Shown here piece by piece: positions 44,377 to 53,322 of a stretch of DNA of 64,000 nucleotides; position 1 is the first letter of the stretch; every line of letters begins with the position of its first letter. The notes under the pieces were generated by a model, which was not told the origin of the DNA, ran no database searches, and saw nothing but the letters and a program-made list of their open reading frames with translations. Source of the stretch: 40-80 sp964503665 (GTDB lineage: Bacteria; Bacteroidota; Bacteroidia; Flavobacteriales_D; Crocinitomicaceae). Location: NCBI GenBank assembly GCA_964503665.1, contig CAZDAR010000001.1, positions 62,001 through 126,000 of the forward strand. The letters are read 5' to 3'. The translations under genes and the position numbers were made by a program.

Positions 44377-44715
44377 TTTTAATTTTATAGAATTACAAAT
44401 TTACAAAATATATGGATGTCAAAATGTCAGTTAGAATAAAATTGAGGAAATTTTAGCTTAAATCTTGTGTAGAAAAATACTAAAATGATGACCATTCTTT
44501 TTAGAGACGCTTAATTTAATAAACCTAATTTCTTAAATTTATCAAATAACTGCTACTTTATACCCCATTTTTAATTATATTATAAAATGAAATTACTGTT
44601 TTAAACGCAATAACTTGGACACATTTTTCTAATTAATCATGCTTATTAGGCAAATTGTAACACAAGACAGAAAAATAAAAGAAATTAGATTCACCATTTA
44701 TAATTAGTTTTGAAT
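44377..44715. other. 339-bp divergent region between miaB and the M1 peptidase gene
   Basis: It contains the miaB -7 box near its left end and a direct repeat TGTCA-AAA-TGTCA (44418-44430 region). The rest is AT-rich without further signals or ORFs. Confidence 0.6.
44396..44422 (-). promoter_or_regulatory. promoter of the miaB operon
   Basis: On the minus strand TTTG, a 16-nt spacer and TAAATTTG match the Bacteroidota promoter, about 20 bp before the miaB start. The spacer is one base shorter than ideal. Confidence 0.6.
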
Positions 44716-46350
44716 ATGAGATTTTATTTAATTATTTGCTGTTTATTCTATTTCTTTCCAGTTGTTGCCCAAAACACAACTCCGAGCGATTCGCTATTAG
44801 CTGGCGTTCATTTTGAACATACATGCTACGACGTGACGCATTATGATTTATTGGTTAAATTAGATATTGAAAAGCGGACGATTAGTGGCCATAATACCAT
44901 TAGCTTTTCAGTTGTAGCAAACAATAATCGTATTCAATTGGATTTGAGTCATCATTTACAGATTGATTCCATTTTATTTGAAGGAAAACAGTGTACGTTC
45001 AATCGTTTGTACGATTCTTTTTTCATCAACTTACCACGAAATACAACTGCTGGTGAGCATTTAAACGTCATCGTATTTTATCACGGTAATATGCTTGTGG
45101 CTAAAAACCCGCCTTGGGATGGAGGCTTTATTTTTTCGAAAGATAGCAGCGGAAAACCTTTTATAGGTGTTGCTTGTCAGGAGATTGGTGCAAGTACGTG
45201 GTGGCCAACGAAAGAACTTCTCTCCGACAAATGTGACAGTGCCGATATGTATTTTGAGATTCCAGCTAATCTCAAAGCCATTTCGAACGGACAATTTATT
45301 CAACGCGAAGAAAAAGGCGCAACTTCCATTTATCATTGGAAAGTTTTGTATCCGATTAATAATTACAATATTTCTGTGACGATTGGCGATTTCGTCCATT
45401 TTACCGATGCATACCGTTTTAAAAAGACCGTTTATCCCTTGGATTATTATGTTTTACCTGAAAATTTAGCCAAAGCCAAAAAACAATTTAAGCAGGTCAA
45501 ACCGATGTTGAAAGCTTACGAACAATTATTTGGACCTTATCCTTTTGCACGAGACGGATATAAATTGGTGGAAGCACCTTATGCAGGAATGGAACATCAA
45601 AGTGCTGTGGCGTATGGAAATAAGTATGAAAATGGGTATTTGGGACGTTATTTTTCAGCCGTCAGTAAAAAGTTTGATTTCATCATTATTCATGAATCGG
45701 GACACGAATATTGGGGAAATAATGTCTGTATGCCTGATCGTTCCGATATGTGGATTCATGAAGGTTTTGATACCTATTCCGAATTGCTTTACATTGAAAA
45801 AATCTTTGGCAAAAAATACTGCGATGATTATGTAGCGTATTGGCGAGCATCTGCGAAAAACAGTGAAGCAATTGTAAATGAGCGTTATAGTAATGAAATT
45901 CCGACGAGTGATATTTACTACAAAGGAGCGTTGTTATTGCATACAATTCGGTATTTGGTCAACGATGATAAATTGTTTTTAGGATGTTTAAAAGCCATTC
46001 AAACGGAATTTTCCTTAAAAACAGTCGATACGCCAACACTTATTCAATTCATGAATAATTACTTAAAGAAAGATTACACGGCTATTTTTAATCAGTATTT
46101 ATATAACGCTTCACCGCCTATTTTAAATTTCACATTAACGCCCAGCAAAACGGGAAAAGGTTATGATTTCACTTACAAATGGGATGGAGTAGAAGCCGAT
46201 TTTATTTTGCCCATTACCGCTATTTTCAATAAAAAGAAAATGTATATAATAGTGACCAATAAAATGCAAACACTTCACATTCCTATGAAATTAATTACAG
46301 GCTACGATTTTGATTTGTCGAATGGTTATTTTATAGTGAAATACGAATGA
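44716..46350 (+). CDS. M1-family zinc aminopeptidase, secreted
   Basis: This 544-aa protein has a signal peptide (MRFYLIICCLFYFFPVVA-QN). The zinc motif is HExxH at His326-Glu-Ser-Gly-His330, with the third ligand Glu349 eighteen residues later (HEGFDTYSE). The substrate-binding GAMEN motif appears as the variant AGMEHQSAVAYG. The N-terminal half is the beta-sandwich of M1 enzymes. A C-terminal HEAT domain is largely missing. ATG 44716 is taken over an in-frame TTG two codons earlier. It probably trims peptides in the periplasm. Confidence 0.9.
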   Translation: MRFYLIICCLFYFFPVVAQNTTPSDSLLAGVHFEHTCYDVTHYDLLVKLDIEKRTISGHNTISFSVVANNNRIQLDLSHHLQIDSILFEGKQCTFNRLYDSFFINLPRNTTAGEHLNVIVFYHGNMLVAKNPPWDGGFIFSKDSSGKPFIGVACQEIGASTWWPTKELLSDKCDSADMYFEIPANLKAISNGQFIQREEKGATSIYHWKVLYPINNYNISVTIGDFVHFTDAYRFKKTVYPLDYYVLPENLAKAKKQFKQVKPMLKAYEQLFGPYPFARDGYKLVEAPYAGMEHQSAVAYGNKYENGYLGRYFSAVSKKFDFIIIHESGHEYWGNNVCMPDRSDMWIHEGFDTYSELLYIEKIFGKKYCDDYVAYWRASAKNSEAIVNERYSNEIPTSDIYYKGALLLHTIRYLVNDDKLFLGCLKAIQTEFSLKTVDTPTLIQFMNNYLKKDYTAIFNQYLYNASPPILNFTLTPSKTGKGYDFTYKWDGVEADFILPITAIFNKKKMYIIVTNKMQTLHIPMKLITGYDFDLSNGYFIVKYE

Positions 46351-46412
46351 GGTTTCTCACAAATCGCACGGATGACACAGAAAACTTTGCGACTTTCATA
46401 GCGTCATTGCGG

Positions 46413-46449
46413 TAAAAAAAAGGATGCAATCGCTTTTACAATCACACCC
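46413..46449 (-). terminator. terminator of the paaG-paaH pair
   Basis: On the minus strand GGGTGTGATTG pairs with CGATTGCATCC over 11 bp (several G-U pairs) and is followed by a run of eight T, about 25 bp after the paaH stop. Confidence 0.7.
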
Positions 46450-46474
46450 TTCCATATTATAAAGCGCTATAAAT

Positions 46475-47638
46475 TCAATAAAAGGATTTTCCTTCACGAA
46501 CATATCTCCTCAACAAAGGATTCGGGCGGTAACGATCATCTCCATATTCGGCAAATAACGCTTCTAATTGAGAAAGCACATTTTCTAAACCAATTTCGTC
46601 TGCCCATTTTAGCAATCCTTTTGGATAATTCACTCCTTTTGTCATCGCCAAATCAACATCTTCAATCGACGCTACGTTTAAAAATACGGCATCAATCGCT
46701 TCATTTATCAACATCACTAAAATACGGTTGAAAATGGCGTTTCCAAGTTTTTTATCTTCTTTCGGTGCTGGAAGTTCCAAACCTTCTGCATAGTTGTAAT
46801 ATCCTCTTTTCGTTTTTCTACCAAAATAACCTGCTTCACTGTGTCGTTTTTGGGTGAACGATGGACGAAAACGTGGGTCATAATAGAACGCAGCGAAAAC
46901 AGATTCTGTCACTGCATAATTTACGTCATTTCCAATATAATCCATCAACGTAAAAGGGCCCATTTTAAAACCACCAATATGCGTCATTGCCCAATCGATA
47001 GTAGCAAAGTCAGCCATTCCTTCTTCATATATTTTCAACGCTTCACCATAAAAAGGACGTGCTACACGATTCACGATGAAACCAGGTGTGTCTTTTGCAA
47101 TACAAACGACTTTTCCCCAATCGCTAATAGTTGCCTTTGCTGTTTCTAAAACTTCATTTGCTGTTTGAACCGCTGGAATAACTTCTACCAATGGCATCAA
47201 TGGTGCTGGATTGAAAAAGTGAATCCCTAAACAACGACTTGGATTTTTCAAGGAAGACGCAATAGACGCAATAGAAAGCGATGAGGTATTCGAAGCGAGG
47301 ATACATTTCTCTGAAACAACAGCTTCAATTTGCTTGAAAACAACATGTTTGATATCGATATTCTCCACAATTGCCTCAATGACTAGATCCATCTCTGTTA
47401 AATTCGCAACTGATTCCGAGTATTGAATTCTTCCTTTAATTGTTTCAGTTTCATCACTTGTCATTTTTCCTTTAGCAACTAATTTCTCAAAAAGCATTTG
47501 ATACGATGCTTTAGCACTTTCTAAAACAGTTGAATTAGCATCTACTAAAATAACGTTATGACCATATTGAGCGGCAACTTGAGCAATTCCTCTGCCCATT
47601 GTTCCAGCTCCAATAACGCCTACTTTGTTTATTTTCAT
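46475..47638 (-). CDS. paaH: 3-hydroxyacyl-CoA dehydrogenase (PaaH-like)
   Basis: This 387-aa NAD-dependent enzyme oxidises 3-hydroxyacyl-CoA. It has the nucleotide-binding GAGTMGRGIAQVAAQYG, SNTSSLSIASIAS, HFFNPAPLMPLVEVIP (catalytic His region), and KDTPGFIVNRVARPF with the C-terminal domains in tandem (FGRKTKRGYYNYAEG then EDVDLAMTKGVNYPKGLLKWADE). That order fits PaaH of phenylacetate catabolism, which oxidises 3-hydroxyadipyl-CoA. A general fatty-acid role cannot be excluded. It follows the hydratase gene by 3 bp. Confidence 0.88.
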   Translation of the reverse strand: MKINKVGVIGAGTMGRGIAQVAAQYGHNVILVDANSTVLESAKASYQMLFEKLVAKGKMTSDETETIKGRIQYSESVANLTEMDLVIEAIVENIDIKHVVFKQIEAVVSEKCILASNTSSLSIASIASSLKNPSRCLGIHFFNPAPLMPLVEVIPAVQTANEVLETAKATISDWGKVVCIAKDTPGFIVNRVARPFYGEALKIYEEGMADFATIDWAMTHIGGFKMGPFTLMDYIGNDVNYAVTESVFAAFYYDPRFRPSFTQKRHSEAGYFGRKTKRGYYNYAEGLELPAPKEDKKLGNAIFNRILVMLINEAIDAVFLNVASIEDVDLAMTKGVNYPKGLLKWADEIGLENVLSQLEALFAEYGDDRYRPNPLLRRYVREGKSFY

Positions 47639-47641
47639 CGT

Positions 47642-48415
47642 TTAATTTCCTTTAAATACGGGTTTTCTTTTCTCTAAAAATGCTTGTACACCTTCGTTGA
47701 AGTCATGAGAATTTCCAGCTTCAGTCTGAAGTTCCTCTTCCAATGCTAATTGCTGTGTCAAATTATTCGTCCAAGTCGCATTCACTGCTCTTTTGGTTAA
47801 TCCAAGACCTTTTGTTGGCATTTGAGCGATTTTTGTTGCAAATTCATAAACTATTTCATCTAAAGAGCCATCTTCCACAGCTTTGTAAATCATATTCATG
47901 CGTTCTGCTTCTTCCGCTGTAATTTTGTCACCTGTCATGAATAAGGCCATCGCTTTTTGATAGCCAACTATGCGCGGTAGAAAGAACGTTCCAGCAGAGT
48001 CAGGAATTAATCCAATTTTAGAAAATGCTTGAATAAAAGCAGCTGATTTAGTCGCAAACGTAATGTCACACGCTAATGCAATGTTTGCACCTGCACCTGC
48101 AGCAACGCCATTAACAGCAGCAATAATTGGTTTTTCAATCGTGCAAATCAACTGAATGATAGGATTGTAGTGATCTTTTACAATCGATTGTAATTCGGGG
48201 CCTTCAGGATCAATAGCTTCGGCTAAATCTTGTCCAGCACAAAAAGCTTTTCCTTCGCCTGTTAAAACGATCGCACGAACTTCTTCATTTTGTGCGGCGC
48301 TCTTCAATGCTTTTTGTAAAGCAAAGGCCATTTCTTGATTGAATGAATTAAAAACATCTGGGCGGTTCAGTTTTAAAAAACAAACACCTTTTTCTATTTT
48401 TTGAACTAAAGTCAT
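47642..48415 (-). CDS. paaG: enoyl-CoA hydratase/isomerase (PaaG-like)
   Basis: This 257-aa crotonase-fold protein has the oxyanion-hole segments AFCAGQDLAE and VNGVAAGAGANIALACD, and GLIPDSAGTFFLPRIVG with Asp in place of the second hydratase Glu. This Asp pattern is typical of PaaG, the 1,2-epoxyphenylacetyl-CoA isomerase. It is first in a two-gene unit with paaH. paaZ is about 41 kb away on the same strand, and no paaABCDE oxygenase genes are seen in the window. Confidence 0.85.
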   Translation of the reverse strand: MTLVQKIEKGVCFLKLNRPDVFNSFNQEMAFALQKALKSAAQNEEVRAIVLTGEGKAFCAGQDLAEAIDPEGPELQSIVKDHYNPIIQLICTIEKPIIAAVNGVAAGAGANIALACDITFATKSAAFIQAFSKIGLIPDSAGTFFLPRIVGYQKAMALFMTGDKITAEEAERMNMIYKAVEDGSLDEIVYEFATKIAQMPTKGLGLTKRAVNATWTNNLTQQLALEEELQTEAGNSHDFNEGVQAFLEKRKPVFKGN

Positions 48416-48572
48416 ATTTGAACAATTTTTGGGCTAATTTACATATTCCTAATTGAATCGAGGAGTGGATAGGTTAAAAATATAAAACGAAAATGGAAGA
48501 AAATCACTGCATTTTTGTCATATTTTGATTGATTTCAAGTCATTTTTTCTGTTTAAACATGAAAAAGAGACA

Positions 48573-48588
48573 ATGGCAGTGATTTTGA
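48573..48588 (+). promoter_or_regulatory. putative sigma-54-like element upstream of degP
   Basis: ATGGCAGTGATTTTGA has TGGCA and TTG at -24/-12 spacing and lies 93 bp before the degP start. It resembles the element before groES. The -12 GC is GA. Confidence 0.35.
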
Positions 48589-48680
48589 GGAGAACAGGAA
48601 AATAACATTTCATTTAGTTGAATAATATAATATCAGTTAAAAGAAAACGTTTTTTTTAATAAATTTAAAGATAAAATAGC

Positions 48681-50150
48681 ATGAATAAGAATTTAAGAAA
48701 CTTCGGACTCGGAATTCTTGGAGGCTTGATTCCTCTAGGAGCCTATTTTGCGATCAGTACTTTTAATGATTCAAAAATCAGCACATCTGATCGGATTCTA
48801 AACGAAAGTACTTACTTTAAGAAAGCAAGTTATTCAGGTGATGTGGCATTAGCACCTAACTTCATTGATGCTGCTGAAAATAGTGTTCAATCAGTTGTTC
48901 ACGTGACAACAAAAGTGGTAACAACACAAGTACAACGAGATCCTTTTTTTGAGTTTTTCTATGGACCTGGAAGTGGTGGTGGAAGAGAGTATAAACAATA
49001 TGGCTCGGGTTCAGGATCTGGTGTTATTGTTTCTAAAGATGGTTATATTGTGACCAATAATCACGTCATTGCTAATGCGAGTGATATTGAAGTTATCTTA
49101 AATGATAATACTAAGTACACCGCAAAAGTAATAGGAGTCGACTTATCGACTGACTTAGCGGTGATCAAAATTGATGCGACTGGTTTGAGACCTATGATGA
49201 TTGGAAACAGCGATGATTTGAAGATAGGAGAGTGGGTGTTAGCAGTTGGAAATCCATTTAATTTAACGAATACAGTTACCGCTGGAATCGTGAGTGCAAA
49301 AGCTAGAAACATTAATATTATTGATCGTAGTAATCAAAATATCCCTATTGAATCATTCATTCAGACAGATGCAGCAGTAAATCCAGGGAATAGTGGAGGA
49401 GCTTTGGTCAATACAAGAGGAGAATTGGTAGGGATTAATACAGCTATTGCTTCTCAAACAGGAAGTTACTCTGGTTACTCATTTGCAATTCCATCTAATT
49501 TGATGATTAAGGTAATGAGTGACTTAATCGACTTCGGAGTTGTTCAACGAGGTTTCCTAGGTGTTCAAATTTCTGAAATATCACAAGAGCTAAAAGAGAA
49601 AGAGAATCTTAAAACGACCGTTGGGGTTTACGTAGGCGAAGTGGTGGAAGATGGTGGAGCTAAAAGAGCTGGCATTAAAAAAGGAGATATTATCACGAAG
49701 ATAGGTGATAAAGAAATTACCTCAGTTTCTCAACTACAAGAAGAAATAGGTAAAAAACGTCCAGGAGATAAAATTGCGGTGACTATTATTACTAGTAAAG
49801 GTAATCAGGAAACAAAAGAGGTCGTCTTGCGTAATAGTAATGGAGACACAAAATTGCTTGATAAAGAAACGATTTCAAAATCGACTGCTTTAGGAGCTAA
49901 TTTTGAGAATCTTTCGGCGAAAGAATTAAAAGAATATAATATTACAAATGGTGTGAAAATTTCTTCACTATCAGCAGGTAAATTAAAATCACTTGGTTTA
50001 GAAGCTGGAATGGTGATTACTAAGATTAATGATACACCTGTAAATTCGGTGGAACAATTGACTAAAGAATTGAATAAAAAAGAGGGTGGTGTGTTATTAG
50101 AGATAACAAGTAAGAATGGACGAAAAGATTATGTCGGCTTCGGTCTTTAA
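48681..50150 (+). CDS. degP: DegP/HtrA-like periplasmic serine protease
   Basis: This 489-aa Do-like protease and chaperone for misfolded envelope proteins has an N-terminal hydrophobic signal/anchor (GLGILGGLIPLGAYFAIS). The trypsin-like domain carries the triad His128 (TNNHVIANA), Asp158 (STDLAVIKID) and Ser238 (NPGNSGGALV). The first PDZ domain follows at about 295-385 (GFLGVQISEI, then IKKGDIITKIGDKEI) and a second, more divergent PDZ at about 400-489. Length is normal. It is a single-gene unit preceding rpoD. Confidence 0.95.
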   Translation: MNKNLRNFGLGILGGLIPLGAYFAISTFNDSKISTSDRILNESTYFKKASYSGDVALAPNFIDAAENSVQSVVHVTTKVVTTQVQRDPFFEFFYGPGSGGGREYKQYGSGSGSGVIVSKDGYIVTNNHVIANASDIEVILNDNTKYTAKVIGVDLSTDLAVIKIDATGLRPMMIGNSDDLKIGEWVLAVGNPFNLTNTVTAGIVSAKARNINIIDRSNQNIPIESFIQTDAAVNPGNSGGALVNTRGELVGINTAIASQTGSYSGYSFAIPSNLMIKVMSDLIDFGVVQRGFLGVQISEISQELKEKENLKTTVGVYVGEVVEDGGAKRAGIKKGDIITKIGDKEITSVSQLQEEIGKKRPGDKIAVTIITSKGNQETKEVVLRNSNGDTKLLDKETISKSTALGANFENLSAKELKEYNITNGVKISSLSAGKLKSLGLEAGMVITKINDTPVNSVEQLTKELNKKEGGVLLEITSKNGRKDYVGFGL

Positions 50151-50263
50151 TAATAAAAAAATAATTACTATTACTGAGGTTCAAAATATTGAATCTCAGT
50201 AATTTGTGTATTGACGGCATAGAATTTGATAATGCAGAAATAGTGCCTGCCAAATGAAAATAT

Positions 50264-50296
50264 ATTTTGTAAGTCTATAAAAATAGACTACCTTTG
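50264..50296 (+). promoter_or_regulatory. promoter of rpoD
   Basis: TTTTG (50265-50269), a 19-nt spacer and TACCTTTG (50289-50296) form a full Bacteroidota promoter, 33 bp before the rpoD ATG. Confidence 0.75.
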
Positions 50297-50329
50297 CACT
50301 ACAATTTTTTAAAAAGCAACTTTTTTTAA

Positions 50330-51196
50330 ATGAGACAACTCAAAATCACTAAATCGATTACCAATCGCGAAAGTCAATCACTGGATAAATATTTGCAGGA
50401 TATTGGTAAAGAAGAACTAATTACTGCAGACCAAGAAGTAGAATTAGCCCGCAAAATTAAACAAGGTGACCAACAGGCTCTTGAGAAATTAACGCGTGCC
50501 AATTTACGTTTTGTTGTCTCTGTTGCAAAACAGTACCAAAATCAAGGATTAACGTTACCTGACCTTATTAATGAAGGTAACCTAGGATTGATTAAAGCAG
50601 CTCAGAAATTTGATGAGACACGTGGTTTTAAGTTCATTTCGTATGCTGTTTGGTGGATTCGTCAATCTATTCTTCAAGCATTAGCGGAACAAGCGCGTAT
50701 TGTGCGTTTACCGTTAAATCAAGTTGGATCTTTAAATAAAATCAATAAAGCATTCTCTCGTTTAGAACAAGAATTTGAGCGTCCTCCTTCCGCTGAGGAA
50801 TTAGCTGAAGCGTTAGAGGTGCCAGAAGATAAAATTAAGGAAAGTCTTAAAGTATCAGGACGTCACGTATCTATGGATGCTCCATTATCTTCTTCTGAAG
50901 ATGGAGGAACCTTAATGGATGTGATGCCTAATACAGACACTCCTCGTGCAGATCAATCATTAATGATTGAGTCTTTACAAAAAGAAATTGAACGTTCATT
51001 AAGTACGTTAACTGATAAGGAAAGAGAAATCATCCGTTTGTTTTTCGGTATTGGAATGAATCACGGTTTAACTCTTGAAGAAATAGGCTCTAAATTTAAT
51101 CTGACGCGTGAACGTGTTAGACAGATAAAGGAAAAAGCCATTCGGCGATTGAGGCATACCTCTAGAAATAAATTGTTAAAATCATATTTAGGATAA
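50330..51196 (+). CDS. rpoD: primary RNA polymerase sigma factor RpoD (short form)
   Basis: This 288-aa protein has region 1.2 (SLDKYLQDIGKEELITADQEVELARKI), region 2 (LRFVVSVAKQYQNQGLTLPDLINEGNLGLIKAAQKFD...FISYAVWWIRQSILQALAEQ), region 3 and region 4 (TLTDKEREIIRLFFGIGMNHGLTLEEIGSKFNLTRERVRQIKEKAIRRLR). Region 1.1 and the large non-conserved insert of proteobacterial RpoD are missing, which is the usual Bacteroidota primary sigma. It presumably recognises the TTTG/TAnnTTTG promoters listed across this window, including its own. Confidence 0.96.
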   Translation: MRQLKITKSITNRESQSLDKYLQDIGKEELITADQEVELARKIKQGDQQALEKLTRANLRFVVSVAKQYQNQGLTLPDLINEGNLGLIKAAQKFDETRGFKFISYAVWWIRQSILQALAEQARIVRLPLNQVGSLNKINKAFSRLEQEFERPPSAEELAEALEVPEDKIKESLKVSGRHVSMDAPLSSSEDGGTLMDVMPNTDTPRADQSLMIESLQKEIERSLSTLTDKEREIIRLFFGIGMNHGLTLEEIGSKFNLTRERVRQIKEKAIRRLRHTSRNKLLKSYLG

Positions 51197-51198
51197 TA

Positions 51199-51233
51199 AA
51201 AAAACGGCTCTATACTTTAGAGCCGTTTTTTTA
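51199..51233 (+). terminator. terminator after rpoD
   Basis: A 13-bp stem AAAAACGGCTCTA/TAGAGCCGTTTTT with a 5-nt loop is followed by T. Confidence 0.9.
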
Positions 51234-51261
51234 ATTTATAAACGTAAAATTTTAAAAAGGA

Positions 51262-52713
51262 ATGGGAACTTTAGATGGTTATGAGGTTGGACTTAATGCT
51301 CATGTAGAAAAAGAAAGAGCAGCAGTGGTGTTGATATCAAAGACAGGAGAATTGATGTATGACAAAGGAGTAGAACTTGTTTTGTTTAGAAATCACTTAG
51401 TAGACACAACTACTTCTGAAATACTTAGCTTACATGAATATTCTAAAAAAGTAGTAAATAAACCCATTGATATCTTTACGACTTCTGAGTTAGCGAAAGA
51501 AATGATGGAGCTAGACTTGAAGCCTTCTAAAATTGACATTGGTCGATTGGCAGCAGAATGGTTAGCAGCTGCTAATAAATACGCTTCTAAAAGAGATTTC
51601 TTAAATGATAAATTAAAAGACTATACCAATAGTGCTTCCAAAACAATCGAACCAAGAGATGTGGTGTTATATGGTTTTGGTCGTATTGGACGTCTTGCAG
51701 CTAGAGAGTTAGTGAAACAGGCTGGGAAAGGACAACAACTTCGTTTGAGAGCTATCGTTACAAGAGGAAATTCAGATGCAGATATCATCAAGAGAGCGTC
51801 GTTACTAAGAAATGACTCTGTTCATGGTGCATTTAAAGGTTCGGTAATTGAAGATTTGGAAAACAAGGCACTCATCATTAATGGTCAAATCGTTCAAATG
51901 ATTAGTGCGAGTAATCCTGAAGACATTGATTATACTTCATATGGTATAAACAATGCATTGATTATTGATAATACAGGGGTTTTCACGGATAAAGAAGCAT
52001 TGTCAAGACATTTAAAGTCGAAAGGTGCAGCGAAAGTGTTATTAACTGCTCCTGGTAAAGAAATTCCAAATATTGTATACGGCATTAACCAAGGTGATTT
52101 AGATTTGGAGAAGGAGAATATCTTTTCTGCAGCATCTTGTACCACCAATGCTATTTCACCTATTTTAAAAGTTGTTAACGATAAATTTGGTATTTTAAAA
52201 GGTCATATCGAAACAGTTCATGCCTATACGAATGACCAGAACTTATTGGATAACATGCACAAAAAGCCTAGAAGAGGACGATCAGCTGCTATTAATATGG
52301 TGATTACTTCTACTGGCGCTGGAAAGGCAGTAACGAAAGTGATTCCCGATTTAAAAGATAAATTGACAGCAAATGCTGTTCGAGTACCTACACCAAACGG
52401 TTCGTTAGCTATTTTGAATTTGAATATTAAAGGAAAAACCAATGTTGCTGAAATAAATGCCGTTATCAAAGAAGCGGCTTTGAATGGAGATTTGGTCAAT
52501 CAAATTTATTATTCATTTGATCCAGAATTAGTGTCCAATGATATTATTGGAAACACATGTTGTTCGGTTTTTGACTCGAATGCTTCTATAGTTTCTCCAA
52601 GTGGAGAAGATGTAGTGCTTTACACTTGGTATGATAATGAGTTCGGTTATACAAAACAAGTTATCCGTCTAGCAAAATATATATGTAAAGTTCGTCGATT
52701 GATCTATTATTAA
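51262..52713 (+). CDS. gap: glyceraldehyde-3-phosphate dehydrogenase, long form
   Basis: This 483-aa enzyme oxidises glyceraldehyde-3-phosphate in glycolysis or works in gluconeogenesis. The NAD-binding GFGRIGRLAARELVKQAG starts near residue 136 and the catalytic Cys is in SAASCTTNAISPIL, with the substrate-binding HAYTNDQNLLDN and ANAVRVPTPNGSLAILNLN. A 130-residue N-terminal extension (ELVLFRNHLVDTTTSEILSL...SKIDIGRLAAEWL) is present. I recall similar long GAPDHs in Flavobacteria, so this is not an annotation error. It lies directly after the rpoD terminator. Confidence 0.92.
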   Translation: MGTLDGYEVGLNAHVEKERAAVVLISKTGELMYDKGVELVLFRNHLVDTTTSEILSLHEYSKKVVNKPIDIFTTSELAKEMMELDLKPSKIDIGRLAAEWLAAANKYASKRDFLNDKLKDYTNSASKTIEPRDVVLYGFGRIGRLAARELVKQAGKGQQLRLRAIVTRGNSDADIIKRASLLRNDSVHGAFKGSVIEDLENKALIINGQIVQMISASNPEDIDYTSYGINNALIIDNTGVFTDKEALSRHLKSKGAAKVLLTAPGKEIPNIVYGINQGDLDLEKENIFSAASCTTNAISPILKVVNDKFGILKGHIETVHAYTNDQNLLDNMHKKPRRGRSAAINMVITSTGAGKAVTKVIPDLKDKLTANAVRVPTPNGSLAILNLNIKGKTNVAEINAVIKEAALNGDLVNQIYYSFDPELVSNDIIGNTCCSVFDSNASIVSPSGEDVVLYTWYDNEFGYTKQVIRLAKYICKVRRLIYY

Positions 52714-52732
52714 TCAGCTCTTAGTTAAACAT

Positions 52733-52766
52733 AAAAGGGATTATTCAATTTGAATAATCCCTTTTT
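52733..52766. terminator. bidirectional terminator between gap and lptC
   Basis: A perfect 16-bp inverted repeat AAAAGGGATTATTCAA/TTGAATAATCCCTTTT is flanked by T runs on both strands, serving the convergent gap and coaX-lptC units. Confidence 0.9.
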
Positions 52767-52786
52767 ACTTTCAAGATGAGAAGATA

Positions 52787-53320
52787 TTATTTGTTTGATA
52801 TTTTTCCTCTAGGACGTATAAACTCATAGCTAGAGAAATCTTGTTTAGACTTTACGCCATCACCGTAGAATTTGCCGTCAGGTGTTGTAATTGTTACTGC
52901 GCTATTAGAGTAAATAGTAGAGTCTATTTGATTCCAAATCAGTTCTTCCGTTTCCATCATTTGATTACCTTCAGGCTTTAATAAAACGACTTTATTGCGA
53001 ATGAACATCTTGTTTTCGTTGGGGTAATATTCTCCGTATTGACCAGTCAAAATGGTTTCTATATTGCCTTCCTCATCATAGAAAAAGACACACAGACTGT
53101 CTTTTAATTTCGTGACATTCTTCGGTTCATAATATGTTTCTGCAATGGAAGCGTAGATACGAACTTTGGCATACCCACTATCCGTCATGAGAAGTTGTAA
53201 GTCTTTTACACGCTCGTTTGGATCTGTATTCTTAACTGTTATTTTTTGTATCTTTTCTAGGTCATTGACACAAGCGGATAGCAATAATATAAGTAAGAAT
53301 AAGATGCCGTAAATGCGCAT
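52787..53320 (-). CDS. lptC: LPS export system periplasmic protein LptC
   Basis: This 177-aa protein has a lipoprotein-like signal (LILLLSAC, Cys17). The LptC beta-jellyroll pattern is visible: SDSGYAKVRIYASIAETY-type region, FYDEEGNIETILTGQYGEYYPNENKMFIRNKVVLL, and TEELIWNQIDSTIYSNSAVTITTPDGKFYGDGV with the usual strand order. It bridges the inner-membrane LptB2FG and the periplasmic LptA bridge. It is the last gene of coaX-OM protein-lptC, 2 bp after the preceding gene. Confidence 0.88.
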   Translation of the reverse strand: MRIYGILFLLILLLSACVNDLEKIQKITVKNTDPNERVKDLQLLMTDSGYAKVRIYASIAETYYEPKNVTKLKDSLCVFFYDEEGNIETILTGQYGEYYPNENKMFIRNKVVLLKPEGNQMMETEELIWNQIDSTIYSNSAVTITTPDGKFYGDGVKSKQDFSSYEFIRPRGKISNK

Positions 53321-53322
53321 TT

